A DNA stretch of 64,000 bases from Melieria omissa (GCA_963971225.1 OZ020267.1:9671574-9735573), one strand, 5' to 3'. Positions 1-11,389 are shown, numbered from the stretch's first letter. Made by a program: numbers and translations. Notes: a model not told the origin generated them from the letters alone.

Positions 1-1900
1 CTTCATCAGCAACGAAAGCGACGACAGCGATAATGTGCCAAGTGCTGGGTTGTTGTTATTGTAAATGTATGATTATTATTGCAAGCATGAATATCATCAC
101 CAACATTTGTTGTAATCATTGTGAGTGGTAGCCTATAGTTTGATAGTTAATTGAAAGTGAGATCTGAACGTTTCCTGCTGAGTGTCGTAGACATTTTGTC
201 AGAGTTGGCTTTTGTGTGACCCTCACATTTTGCACGTTTTATGCAAATTTTCACATGTGCCTATAATTAATGCTTTGGTTGGCTGGATTTTTTGGTTTTG
301 AACATTTTTTTTTTTTATTCATATTTTAGCCAAAATTTTGTGAGTTGAATTTAAAGCAGTTGGGGTGCGCGTTTCAGCTGAACCAGCGCAGCATTTCTGT
401 TGTTGCTACTATAATTGATTCATAAAGGAAGTCATATATATTATTCCATACAATAACAAATCGTTTGGGTACATAAAATACAAACGTTTGTCTACGTTTT
501 TGGCGTTTTTTCTTCTTTTCAGTGTTTTTCTAGCTCGTAAATTGTATTTGACGGCGTTGAAATTTCAATTGTTCTTTTTCTCTTCTGGCAGTTTGAGCTT
601 TTGTGCTTCAATGAGACTGAACCAGCATCTGTAAGTTGAATACGTGAAATTGCATAAATAGACAAGCGTTGTGGTCTTTGACGCTGCTCTCATCCAACTG
701 GTCAGCAACTGGTCTTACGTGCCCACAAAAAAATATAACAAAAATCAAGTGTCATTTGCGTTGGTTCTTGTGTATGAGTGTAGCTTTTAACACCACTTGC
801 AAATCTTACAATTTTTTTATTTTTTAAACTCGGCTTGTTATACCATTCAATTGTCGTTAATTGTTATTTGAAATTCGGCAATGCCCAAACCGGAATATAA
901 GCATAAGTCTGAGCTAATCGAGCACTTGTCTGCGCTATTCAGTTTCATTATTCATTGGCGTGTTGTGTTGTGTCTTGTCTGGTCTCACCTTCACATCGCC
1001 TTGAATGTTTGCTTGACCACAAGTGTGGCTATTACTCAAAGGCGAAGACGACAATTGGCGCGAAAATCCCTGCCACTTTGGCAGGAAATCCTTTTATGCT
1101 GCTCGAGGGTTGTGGTGCAATTGGCACAAGCTGTATTTACGTTTGTCTTAATCCATTTTAATTTGGTATTTACCAACAGCAACAGCCAAGTTCGTCAACT
1201 TGGGCAAACACACAAACGGCTAGACAGTCAGATAGTTGCAGACAGACGGCCACGCTCATGAATGCATGACCCCAGCGTGTAGTAATTTTCGCTTTTTTCG
1301 CCCCCCAACACTTTTCTGACTGCGCTATTTTTATTTGGTTCTTGCTGAATGTTTGTTTTTGCTTTGCGCCTGTGTGTTTGAGCGTGTTGGTGTTTAACCC
1401 CACTTGATCCTTTTTGGAATTTCAATCATGTTTTGGCATGGCGCACATTAGTGGTATTCATCACGTTCAGTAACTGTTCTGATGGATAGTGAGGCAGATT
1501 TACAAGATGAAAATTTAGATAGTGATCGAATTTCTTCTTTGAGCGATTTAGTATGAAGCTTAGCTGAAAAATTACATTCATTTAAACCTTTCAGTATTTT
1601 GTTGCCATATGGCAACATGCTACTTTGTGGACGTCTGCTTCCTCTATGGTTGGTTCCTTAAAATAGTTTGAAGTTTTAGGAAAAATACGAAATTAATAAA
1701 CTGAATATTTAAGTTTAAAGAAGAGAAGTATACACGTTTTTTTAAAGGTATATCTTGACATAGTAAAGGAAGAAGAAGCAGAAAAAATTAGATACATTTT
1801 TAACTTGACGTTTTCTTTCAATTTCGACTTTTTTTTTTTAATTTTGGCTGAAGTAAATGATGAAATATTTCAATTTTCGTTATGCATAAAAAGTTTTATG
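1..1900. other. AT-rich noncoding stretch
   Basis: No convincing gene or repeat is visible. Open frames here are short and have no recognisable domain. A 24-codon acidic frame at 1482-1556 (Asp/Glu/Ser-rich) is the only oddity. Most likely intronic or intergenic fly DNA. Confidence 0.5.
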
Positions 1901-1904
1901 TTAA

Positions 1905-2146
1905 ACCGTAGATCGAGCTTCAAAAAAATTAAGGAATCCTATCCTATGTATACAAAGGAGAAAATTATAAACTTTTCAATTTTCTCAAGACCTCTTTCTT
2001 AAAAAAGTGTGAAAATTGGTTTTAAAAAAGCATAATCCCAACAAAAACAAAGTCACAAGAATGGTTCAATTGATTATATCCTGAAAAAAGTTATAATAAA
2101 ACCAAAAACCAAATGTATCATTTTTGATACAAAGCTCGATCTACGG
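1905..2146. mobile_element. TTAA-flanked MITE with ~15-bp inverted repeats
   Basis: The sequence CCGTAGATCGAGCTT after TTAA at 1901-1904 recurs as its reverse complement just before TTAA at 2147-2150, with one extra A on the left side. The interior is AT-rich and non-coding. A TTAA target duplication is typical of piggyBac-like (or Kolobok) elements. The absence of a transposase makes it a non-autonomous MITE. The structure is seen directly; the superfamily is inferred from the TTAA flanks only. Confidence 0.65.
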
Positions 2147-2150
2147 TTAA

Positions 2151-3335
2151 GTAAGTAATTATATTAAACTTTCCCCAGTAAAAAGCTGTAGCGAAAGGAT
2201 TAATTCATGCTTAGTTAATGATATAGCAACAAGCTAAGAAAGCTACTAATTCAGCTGCCCTGTGGTTATTTTTCACATGAACCAGAGACATTTAATCTGG
2301 CTGCATCTCAAAATCTTTTGAAGATTGTTACAAAAGCGAAAATAGTCAGCACTTTTGAGCAGCTTGTGAATGCCGCCATTGAATGCACTCACATCTGCGA
2401 ATATTTGTAATTACGCGCGTATTTACAGTTGCTTTAATGAAATCAAAATCAATGTAACGTTTTTGCCCGTATTTCGTGTTTCGTCTCTGGCCTTTTTATG
2501 TTTCGTGTTTGTGCACATGTGACCAGCAGCAGCCATTCAGCCAGTCAGCCAGTCGGTACGCTGTTTTATTTTCATTTATTGGATTTTTTTGGCGCTCGCG
2601 TTTTATTACATAAGCCACAAAAAACACTGTAAAACACTGTTTTTGCGCAAACATTTGTCGCAAATATACATACATGTGTATGTGTGTGTGTGTGTAGTTC
2701 GAACAAATAGCGATTTTTGCATTTATTGCTGTCAATATTAAACTTTGCTAAATTCGTTGTTGTTCTGTCTACGACATTGAGCGAATTCAATAGCGAAATC
2801 GTTTAAATGTTTAATAAAGTTCTTTAAATATTTATAGCAAATTTTGTGTACCAGACAATTGCAATTACTGAAAAATATTCATTCTGAATTTTTGTTGTCT
2901 TTCTTGGCTGGCTCAGCCAAAATCAACATTGACTTGCCGGCGTCTACCTTGAATTTTTTGTTTTTTAATTATATTTAAATGCAGTTGGTTGTTTTTGTTG
3001 TTGGTAATTGGCTGTAGCGATAATATTAGGCAAAGTAAATACTTACGAAGCTATTAATAACCTGAAGAACTTGGGTGCTTTGCATAAGAGCTGACACGAT
3101 AACAATTTTGCTTGGATTTTCAACAAAATTTAGTTGGATTACAGTTTACATATTAGGGACATTCAGCTCATTGTAACTAAGGTAGAGTGAGTGCCTTTCA
3201 AAGCTGGAATTATTTTAGAAGACTGCCGACTTCTCAGTTCTGTACTTCTGTTCTGTCCAGTCTCGACTAACTTTGTTCTGTACTTGTCCACTGCCCAGAG
3301 GTCCCGGCTCTTTTGTCAAGTTTTAGAGTAGCTCT
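2151..3335. other. Noncoding stretch with a short TG microsatellite
   Basis: No gene is recognised. A TG dinucleotide run lies near 2676-2697. The rest is AT-rich, with typical fly poly-T and GTT-rich tracts. Confidence 0.5.
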
Positions 3336-3337
3336 TT

Positions 3338-3720
3338 CTAGGAAGGTAGGTAGGTAGGTGTGGCTGCCCCAAGATGGCAACTTGGGCCAAAACGGCCCAT
3401 TGTTGAACCAATTGAAACTATTAACGAAGCTTTGTAGACAGCGATTGGTCTTATCAGTTAGATCCTCTAGATTATCGAAGAAGAATTTGCTCTAGAAAGT
3501 CATCGTTCTGGATAGAGCAGGACAGTTACATAATAGGTGAGGTATATTTTTTTTTTCCTCGTCCATGTAGCTACGACAGAAGCTGTTTTTGAACCATAGT
3601 TCTTTTAGAAGGTGTGATTTTCTCTTCGGTATTTCCAGGTTCCTTCCACAAGTCTTTAAGCTCTTCTTAACCCAACAAAGACAAAGATATAGTTTATTGA
3701 GTTTCATAGGCAGCTTTAAC
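3338..3720 (-). pseudogene. Fossil LINE 3' end (C-terminal Cys motif plus 3' UTR)
   Basis: Read on the minus strand, about 3600-3492 encodes a Cys-rich segment ending HLLCNCPALSR, preceded by FCRSYMDEEK. This matches the C-terminal CxxC...H...C knuckle of R1/LOA/Jockey-type non-LTR retrotransposons. In this copy the second Cys of the usual CRxC is Tyr. Downstream (3480-3340) is a 3' UTR-like segment containing 'caatgggcc', ending in repeats of ACCT. The reverse transcriptase is missing, so this is a 5'-truncated dead copy. The same C-terminal type recurs near 55.5 kb. Confidence 0.7.
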
Positions 3721-4157
3721 TACTGAACTGAGCCTGTCTAAAATTTAACACTAGAATGTCTAAAAGAGCTAAAGTTTCTCCGTTGAATACTTATTACACC
3801 GTGCGACAACAAATTTTACACACGAGAAAATCGATACACTCGCGAACTAGTGGCCAAACGTAGTAAAACCGCGTTTTTATTTTTTTCTCTGACGTCCGGA
3901 GTTTTTTTAAAGGACTTTGAATTTTTAAGGACATGTTTATTTCAAATAATGTTTATTTCAAATGTTCAAAAGTTTATTTTAAAAATTAAGCGCATTGTAG
4001 AGTAACATTATGGGTATCAAATGAAACAGAGAAATCCTTAGAATCTTAGAAAATTTAATGTTTTGGAACAAAAGGAGGAAGACGTATTGAAAATGTCCTT
4101 TTAAAACTTTATCCTTGAATATTCTTGCGAATTTCCAATAATTTGTTTTGAAAAAAA
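3721..4157. other. AT-rich noncoding DNA, possibly a decayed DNA-transposon interior
   Basis: The segment from about 3905 contains phrases such as 'ggactttgaa' and 'tgggtatcaaatgaaa' that also occur inside the hAT-like element at 38223-38599. It may be the remains of a related element interrupted by the mariner. Termini are not visible. Confidence 0.3.
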
Positions 4158-4159
4158 TA

Positions 4160-4899
4160 TCAGGTGTACAACTTTGCTTCCGCCGTTTTCCGATAGGTGG
4201 CTGTACCGGCTGAGGCTGGTTGAAATACATAGATGGTAATGCCTTTAAAGTGAGTGTGGACAGTGCCTAACGAATTGTCATCGCCGTTTCAGTGACAGTT
4301 GTTCTTGTTTTCGTATTATTCACGCTCGAAAATGTCCGTTTATGTGCCCAAATCTCGCCATTTGCGGGAAGTTTTACTTTTCTGTTACAATTCGAAAAAA
4401 AATGCAGCTGAAGCGCATCGAATGCTCTCAGAAACTTACGGTGATGCTGCTCTGAGTGAAAGAACGTGTCGGGAGTGGTTTCAACGTTTTAAAAATGGTG
4501 ATTTCGACATGACAAAGTCATCCTCCAACACGACAATGCTCGGCCTCACGTCGCAAAAGTGGTCAAAAAGTACCTGGAAACGCTGAAATGGGAAGTCTTG
4601 CCCCACCCGCCGTATTCCCCAGATGTCGCCCCTTCTGACTTCCACCTATTCCGTTCGATGGCACACGGCCTGGCAGATCAACATTTTCAATCCTTCGAAG
4701 AATTGGAAAAATGGATTGCTTCATGGATAGCGTCAAAAGAGGACTCCTTTTTTCGAGCCGGGATCCGAAAATTGCCGGAAAGATGGGAGAAAGTTGTCGC
4801 TAGACGGACAATACTTTGAATAATACATCTGTAAGCACTTTTTCGCAATAAAGCTTTTAATTTTGGAAAAAAACGGCGGAAGCAAAGTTGTACACCTGA
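4160..4899 (+). mobile_element. Internally deleted mariner element, copy 1
   Basis: A 740-bp element bounded by perfect 30-bp inverted repeats (outer bases TCAGGTGTACAACTTTGC) and flanked by TA at 4158-4159 and 4900-4901, the mariner/Tc1 target duplication. A frame starting at ATG 4332 encodes the N-terminal helix-turn-helix region of a mariner transposase (LREVLLFCYN...AAEAHRMLSETYGD...WFQRFKNGDF). After a junction near 4505-4535 the C-terminal third resumes in another frame, with HDNARPH and, 34 residues later, the final Asp of YSPDVAPSD, the D34D signature. The central part with the first catalytic Asp is absent, so about half of a ~1.3-kb element is lost. A 2-bp deletion near 4802 also shifts the extreme C-terminus. 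No active enzyme can be made; with intact ends it could have been moved in trans. Confidence 0.92.
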
Positions 4900-4931
4900 T
4901 ATATCTTAAGGACTAATATGTACACTACTAC

Positions 4932-5043
4932 ATCCTTGAATTTCGTCCTTCAAATTTTTTTTCTAATTTTTATTTTATTGCATTTTTATCTGAAAAAATC
5001 TTCCGTGACTTTTAAAATTTTTTTAAGCTAAATGATGTACAAA
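4932..5043. repeat. Direct repeat A (~112 bp) flanking SINE1 copy 1
   Basis: The sequence starting 'atccttgaatttcgtcc' and ending 'aaatgatgtac' is repeated with few changes at 5821-5932, on the far side of the SINE/MITE insertion. It is far too long for a target-site duplication, so it points to a tandem duplication of the host sequence. Confidence 0.8.
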
Positions 5044-5816
5044 GGCACCGTAGCTCAGCTGGCTAGTGCGTTGGGCCGCGAGTCAAATGCGACGCACGAA
5101 TCCAGGTTCAATACTCCGTTGCGTTAACACCGAAAAAAAAAGAAAAACAACAATTTTTCTTTCGGCGGCTGTCCTCTCAGCAGGAAATGCCAAATCTGTG
5201 AGAGTAAAAATTGCCTATGAAAAAGGTCCCAACTTGCCGTTCGGAATCGGTAAAAAACTGTAGATCCCTTTCAACCTTGTAAGAACATTCGCACGCACAA
5301 CACAGTTGGTTGCGGGTAGCTACGCCTTACCGTAGGAACACAATTGGAGCGTATGGACTTATGGGCGTATGGGCGTACGGCGTAAATACGCTGTCGAAAT
5401 ACGTTCACACGTTGCCTTGCTCACAATTCCAGCGTGAGCAGCAACGTATAAATTCTCAAATTCTCTCGCGCTCAATTCGTACTCCATCGCTGCGCTGCTG
5501 GCGCTATGTATACGGCAGTGGTATACGCGCGCTGCTGAGGTCGTGTCGTACACGAATGAGTATACGAATACACGAATATACACAAATACGCCCATACGCG
5601 GCGTAAAAAATAGAAATAGATCTAAGTGAGCGTACGGCGTTTTTACGCTCATACGCTTACGTCGTCAATTGTGTGCGCTTTCATATAAATATATGAAATT
5701 TAATTTGACAACGCAATACGTCGAGCGTAAATACGCTCATACGCTCCAATTGTGTTCCTACGGTTAGTTTTGTAATTGGGCTATCGTGCCAGTCAAGAAG
5801 AAGAAGAAGAAGAAGA
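5044..5816 (+). mobile_element. SINE1 copy 1 (tRNA-derived), split by a MITE
   Basis: The head has RNA polymerase III promoter boxes of tRNA type: A box TAGCTCAGCTGG at 5050-5061 and B box GGTTCAATACTCC at 5105-5117. A unique body follows, and the tail is an (AAG)n run at 5794-5816. Three further copies lie on the minus strand near 13.5, 27.1 and 34.9 kb, so it is a repeat family and not a tRNA gene. The body is interrupted at 5330-5763 by a DNA transposon. Removing that insert and one TTA restores continuity with the other copies (…gcctta/gtt…). Confidence 0.88.
5330..5763. mobile_element. 434-bp MITE with 26-bp terminal inverted repeats and TTA target duplication
   Basis: The termini are perfect 26-bp inverted repeats (5330-5355 and 5738-5763, outer bases CCGTAGGAACACAATTGG), flanked by TTA at 5327-5329 and 5764-5766. 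The inside is full of short 'gcgtat'/'tacgc' subterminal motifs and has no transposase. A 3-bp TTA/TWA duplication is characteristic of PIF/Harbinger elements, so a Harbinger-type MITE is the best guess. Insertion into a SINE whose empty site is known makes the boundaries secure. A one-ended copy lies at 47824-47912. Confidence 0.88.
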
Positions 5817-5820
5817 TTAG

Positions 5821-5932
5821 ATCCTTGAATTTCGTCCTTCAAATTTTTTTCCTAATTTTGATTTTATTGCATTTCTATCTGAAAAAATCTTCCGTGACTT
5901 TACACTTTTTTGAAGTAAAATGATATACGAAC
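5821..5932. repeat. Direct repeat B (~112 bp)
   Basis: Second copy of the sequence at 4932-5043, beginning immediately after the AAG tail of SINE1. Differences between the copies are scattered substitutions, so the duplication is not very recent. Confidence 0.8.
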
Positions 5933-6173
5933 ACAAATATTCTTAAAAAATGTTTCGACTCGACTTACAACATGATTTTGGGTATTAAAGGAAGCTAAGA
6001 TTGGTCGGACATTAATAAGCATTATAACCCCCAGGGCGAGGGGGTTTGTCCTCAACTTTTCAGCCCAATACCACTTGAAACCAAATAATCCCTAACTAAA
6101 TTCCTTGCAAGATATTTCGGAGGGATTTGAACCTCAAAAATCCCCTCTTATCTGCGCTACTGTAACTGCCTAT

Positions 6174-6432
6174 AATTCTGTGGTCAGAAGCAATAACCGC
6201 CTAAGTCGAAAATTGCTGTTTCGAGCAATCTCGTTTTAAAGTTTTAGCGCAACAGGTTTACGAAGGATTTAGGAGCTGTACCATATATGGTACGCCATGC
6301 ATTTAAGGGTTAAAGTTACAAACTCCCCGATTTTACACAAACTTAGAGCACAGTCAAGGGAACGTGGTGGCATCCATTACTCAATTTCTTCTTAAGTCGA
6401 CTTAAGCGGTTATTGCTTTTGACCACAGAATT
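6174..6432. mobile_element. MITE with 35-bp terminal inverted repeats
   Basis: Bases 6174-6208 (AATTCTGTGGTCAGAAGCAA onward) recur in reverse complement at 6398-6432 with very few mismatches. The ~190-bp interior has no coding potential. The target duplication is not clear, so the superfamily is left open. The inverted structure is seen directly. Confidence 0.7.
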
Positions 6433-9400
6433 GGGCATCTAACAAAAGTTAACCCAGCTTAATCAAAGTTAATCTCAGCTTATCTTGCTTACCTCATTAA
6501 CGCGGCACATGAACACCCCCATTGATTTCTCACAACTTTAACTATAACTTGTTATGTTTGCTAGTTTTGTTGCATCGCTACAAACGCCAGATTGCGTGTT
6601 AAACGGTCTCGTGAACATTGCTTGCGATCTGTTGCTGCTGCTGTTTGTACTCGGCGCAACACTCGGCGCAACTTGTTCATCAAATGCCACACAGTTCCCA
6701 TAATGTATTTTAATGCAATATTTGTTGTTGTTGTGTTTATGCTATTACAACGCAACACAATCAAAGTCTGAATTGAAGCGTTTGCCGCAGTAGCAAGAAG
6801 TCAATTGCGCAAACGCAACACAACACAACCAAACACACACATGGCGCATGCGGGGTCGCACAAAACCGCAGCCATACGGCGATGCATCCGCGGAAAACTC
6901 TCTCATTAATTTAGACAAATATGCAATTCAGATATTAATCAACGCCTAACTGCAAGCGGGCATGAAATGCAGCGGCGGCCTAAACTAGCTTTGGCGAAAA
7001 AGTTGTAAGAAAAGAAAAATTACGCTGTTGCCATGTGACTGCAATACACACACGCACAAACACATACAGATGGACAAGCACTCGTTGTTGCCAGGCGGCG
7101 AATGTTGAATGCGAAACATTTTTCGTAATTTATGCAATGTTTCCAGCACATGCAGAGACGCGTGCACGTTGGCCGCTGGCGGCTGTTGGGAGCAGAAGAT
7201 GTCATGGCGCGAGACTTTTCTGTCCACTTGAAATGTGTGCATGCGTGTGTGAGTGTGCTTGTGTGAGTGTGCGTGCATGGAAATGCACCACACGCGCTGT
7301 ACTCGCAATTAAAATGCAAAGTGCCGTTCGCTTTGTGCATTTTTTTTGCAAATTAATTGCCTCTTTTGGTCGCGTCCGTGCGGCGAGAAGTGCGTGCAAA
7401 ATGCTGCCGCATGAAATAAAATCACAAAGCGTTGTGTTTTTTTACTTTGATTTTAATTATTTTTTTGTTAACTTGCTTTTATTTTTTAAATATTATCTAC
7501 TGTCGTTATTGTTGTTGCATGCGCTAAATATAACCCATGCTTTTCGAGTACTTTCGATAGCAGCAGCAGCAAACAAAATTGCAAATTTTCATTAAAGCCA
7601 GCAATCAATGAATTGAAATCGCCAGCATCAATTTTGAGCAATTCATTAAAAAATTGAAAATTTAAACTTGGCGCTTTACTTGCGTCTGCTGACAGCTGTG
7701 TGTGTGTGAGTGTGTGTGGCTTGTTTGATTGGCGCCTTGAGCGCGTCATTTGTGGCGGCTGATGTGACTCTGAGCGCGTTCTGAGCTCAGCTGTGCACAA
7801 GGCGCACACATAACAAACTCGTAAATATCAGTTTTATTGGTGTTCCAATTAAGCATTCAACCTTTTTGGCGGTCTTTTGCATAAAACACCGAACATCTGC
7901 GCTTCTTTTTGCTGACCAAATTCGAGTGAGTACCTTTGCGCATTGTTGAACCGATTATGCATAATCAAAACTGGCCGCAACAAAAGTGACCGCCGCCAGC
8001 GTTGCTAATCCGCGTTCAAAGTTGTTCTCCGAATGGCAAAAAAAAAAACGGCTCAAATTGAAAAATTGTAATTACACGCTCGAAATCGACCGAAAGCCGA
8101 TTTGTCTGTAATGGATTTTGTTGTGCTTATGACTTAATAAATTTTCAATTCTGACAAATACACAATACACACAAAAAAGCGCCAGAAAGAACAACCAAGA
8201 AAATAAATTCAGCTGGTCCAAAAAAATAAAAATTCATACTGTGCGACAACGGCGGCAAAAACTAACGTTGACGCCGCTCAAAATTGAGTTTATATGTCAA
8301 AAGCGTTTTGCCGTATTTAGTCATCATTGAGTTGCGATCGGCTGACGAGTGTTAGCAGACAATCACATGCTGACGCATTTATAAATAAATGTCTGCGTGT
8401 GTCTGCTGCCTCGGGGCGTAATTAAATTTGGTCATGCGGAGCAAACTAGTTTGATGTGGATGATTATTGTTATTGTTGTTATTTTTAGTTAATTTCTTTT
8501 TGCCAAATTCGCTGCCATTTAATATAGTAGAAGCTATGAGAAGCAATCGCAGCTGGCGCATAATTTTTAAAAATTTACATTTTTATTTTTTTATTGAAAA
8601 TAATATTTCTTTGAATTGTAGAAAAAACACTGAAATCATTTAAACGAGTCAACAACTCAAACGGTAACTAACAAGTTTTTTTTCGGTTATTGAAACTAGG
8701 CGAATGTTTAGGTATAAATAGCAGTTTTTGTCAAAATTAATAATAATGTTAAAGAGTTTGAAATGTGTTCATTTCATTCAAGAGTTGGCTGCACGCGAGA
8801 GTTGTCTGTGTTCTTGGCGCATATTGCCGCCGTTTACCATTTGTGGGATATTTTCTAAATTAATTTAGAAGCGATAAGCATAAGATATAGATTAGACTTA
8901 TAGGCTGTTGTGGTGCACTCTCCATAAATTAAAAGCTGATTATGCCAGCACCAGAAATTCCTATTCGCTTTTCGCAAACCTCATTAAATACTTAAATCTT
9001 ACAAATCATTTTGTAAGGAAGAAAGATATGGTATATTTTTATATTTTTGTATATTTTTTTTTATATTTTTGTATTTTTTATTGAATCTATATCAAGTATG
9101 CTCAACAGTAGTGTTAGCTTGTTGGCCGTCTTCTCTGTGAGGCTATCACATACTGGTCGATCTCAAAGTTTTCTTATGAGTGATCCGAAGTTACTTATGT
9201 TGCCGTATTTTCGTAATTCATGCTCCTATAAGTCTAAATATATCTAAAGTATATCCTTTACTTCTCATGAATCAAATCGATCGCAGAAGTAAGTTTTCTA
9301 TATAAAGCCTCTATTTAAAGCATAAGATATTATTTAGTCATTGATACAGTAGCTTTGAGGCCTCGTGACAATGTGTAACTAGTAGAAGCGGCTTAAAAGA

Positions 9401-9550
9401 AAGACAATAGCACTAATCTAATGTTGTATGCCTTGGGTATCTAATGATTAATCTGACTGCAATAGTTCAAAGTTCAAGGTGCTACAAAGTTCATCCGCAA
9501 ACACTAAAGGAATGGGTCTAATAGGTCTTATAACGGACTAATTAGTTCTA
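6433..9550. other. Noncoding stretch, TG-rich in places
   Basis: A frame at 7035-7595 is open for 186 codons but its translation is low-complexity (TG/CA-derived and poly-Phe/Leu) with no domain, so it is not called. TG/CA tracts lie near 7048-7075, 7225-7275 and 7695-7720. Probably intronic or intergenic. Confidence 0.45.
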
Positions 9551-9589
9551 ATTAGATAGTTCTAGTTACCCAGACTTATTATTGTTGTC

Positions 9590-10862
9590 GAATCATTGTT
9601 CAGATGACAATATGCTAGATATTCCTTCTACATACTTTAACGATGCTGCAAGACAGGATAATCAACTCAACTATAGGACCGGTTTCCATCAGAAGGAGAG
9701 CCACAAGAGGTACACCCCAAGGTGGGGTGCTATCCCCTCTTTAGTGGCCACTGGTAGTGGATGAGATTCTAAAAGTTTTTCTGAGAAGACGCATTAGAAT
9801 AGTGGCCTATGCGGACGACATCGTCATCGGCGTCAAGGCAAATTTTTGCCAAGTATCAGTGAGCTGATGGAATCCCCATTGGCTGACTTGTCACCGTGGG
9901 CAAGAGACAACGGCCTCGGGATAAATCCCAAAAAGACCAAACTAGTCCTGTTCACCAAAAAAACCAAGATTCAGGAATTCGTTCTTCCCTGTGTGGACGG
10001 GCATCCCCTGAAGCTATCAAAAGAAGCCAAATATCTTGGCATTATTTTGGACTCAAAACTTCCGTGGAAGCGAAACATTGAAGAAAGAATGAAGAAAGGA
10101 TTCAATGCGCTGTATGCCTGCAAGGGAGCCTCTGGTAAGAAATGGGGATCAAAACCGTTTATCATCCATTGGATGTATACTGCGATAGTCAGATAGACTC
10201 CCATATGGGAGTCTAACCAGCTGTAGCCAGGCAATTACGGACATTCCAGCATTCTGAATGCTCTAATAACTAGCTTTACCGGACAAGGTCTTCTAGATAA
10301 GGCCACTGATTTCCTGGTAAAGCGCAGTGATTTCAAATTGAAGATCCCCATCGATTATTCCTCCAGGGACAACTGGCAACAGCCCGAGGTGAAGACTCTG
10401 TGGCCGGCGCTCAACGCGAGAAAAACTAAGAGACTTCTGCTCCTCGACAAACATGCTATGCTCATGGTCACGGGGGTAATCACAGGTCACTGTGCCATTG
10501 GTGTCATGCTATGCAAATGGCGTTGGGCGACCGACGACTTATGCAGAAGCTGCGGAGACGAGGATGCAGTAGAATCAGTCGAGCATCTGCTATGCCACTG
10601 CCCATCACTACAAAGACGACGGCTCCAGACTCTTGGGTTACGGTTCTTTGATGGGTTCGCTGAAGTAGCAGACGCACAGATAACCGATCTACACAATTTC
10701 ATCGCCAATACCAAATGGTTCCCAAAAGATCCCGTTTGGATCTACAGGGATCCAACAGATAGAGCAAGGCACTGGTTTTCTCCGGAAATGAAGGGATTCA
10801 CAATGGACCCAACAGGGTCTCCGAGTGGAAGTGCTTGCCGCACACACCCCTTCCGTAACCTA
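9590..10862 (+). pseudogene. Decayed non-LTR retrotransposon: reverse transcriptase palm, thumb and C-terminal Cys motif
   Basis: The plus strand carries a broken LINE ORF2. About 9705-9760 reads TRGTPQGGVLSPL followed by a stop; 9802-9828 reads IVAYADDIVIG with the catalytic YADD at 9808-9819. After a frameshift near 9840-9860, 9846-10196 encodes the downstream palm/thumb (NGLGINPKKTKLVLF, AKYLGIILDSKL). After a stop, 10338-10946 encodes the C-terminus: GVITGHCAIG and a knuckle CRSCGDED...EHLLCHCPSL. A 3' UTR with 'cacaatggaccca' follows to about 10862. The endonuclease and N-terminal reverse transcriptase are missing and no RNase H is seen. The family is R1/LOA/Jockey-like; the exact clade needs a tree. 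Clearly inactive. Confidence 0.88.
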
Positions 10863-10984
10863 ATTTTGTTTACATTTTACATTGTCATAAACTTGACAAG
10901 AAATAAACTTATCTTGGCTAGAAGACGAGGTTTTATAAAATCTTGAAAATATATAAACAAAGGGTTTAGTACCCTTTACGAACT

Positions 10985-11115
10985 TATATGTTATATTTGT
11001 TGTTGCAGAGACGGGATTCGAACCCACAACACTTTTAGTTTTGATCCAATTTACAATTTACTACAATTTACGTCTTTGTTTGCTTGGATCGGCACTATAT
11101 CCATTGCTATATGTC
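10985..11115 (-). mobile_element. Possible tRNA-derived SINE head (third type)
   Basis: On the minus strand a near-perfect B box (GGGTTCGAATCCC, plus positions 11013-11025) lies downstream of an A-box-like TAGCAATGG (about 11102-11110). The spacing of roughly 75 bp is longer than in a plain tRNA. It could be a SINE head or a tRNA pseudogene; no acceptor pairing was recognised. Confidence 0.35.
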
Positions 11116-11248
11116 GGTGTATTTATGTATGTTCCAAATTAATAATTCAAAAGATATATTGGAACATGGAACAGCTCGTTGGGGAAAGTTATTATTGTTG
11201 ATCAATCAAATGTTTGGTCTGTCTACGTATCTAATTTTTGAATAGTCT

Positions 11249-11389
11249 CAGTAGCACATAGGGGGTTTTAGGGTTTGAAATCCCATATGCAAAAAATTGC
11301 TGTTGCAAAATATGGTTTCAACTGGAATTGAGCTCAAAAGTTGTACTGAACCCCCTTCCCCCCAAAATAAAATCCTGGGTGCGCCTCTG
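11249..11389. mobile_element. hAT-like MITE, short copy 1
   Basis: Ends read CAGTAGCACATAGGGGGTTT and (reverse complement of the right end) CAGAGGCGCACCCAGGA. An imperfect 8-bp flank pair (aatagtct / gatagtgc) fits a hAT target duplication. The interior ('aaattgctgttgcaaaatatgg') matches the element at 43166-43303. Confidence 0.6.

Noticed and set aside
5044..5120. Functional tRNA gene at the A/B box pair
   Set aside because: The head continues into a body and AAG tail shared by three other dispersed copies, so it is a SINE.
7035..7595. 186-codon plus-strand open frame
   Set aside because: Low-complexity translation from TG/CA and T-rich tracts; no domain, no start or splice context.
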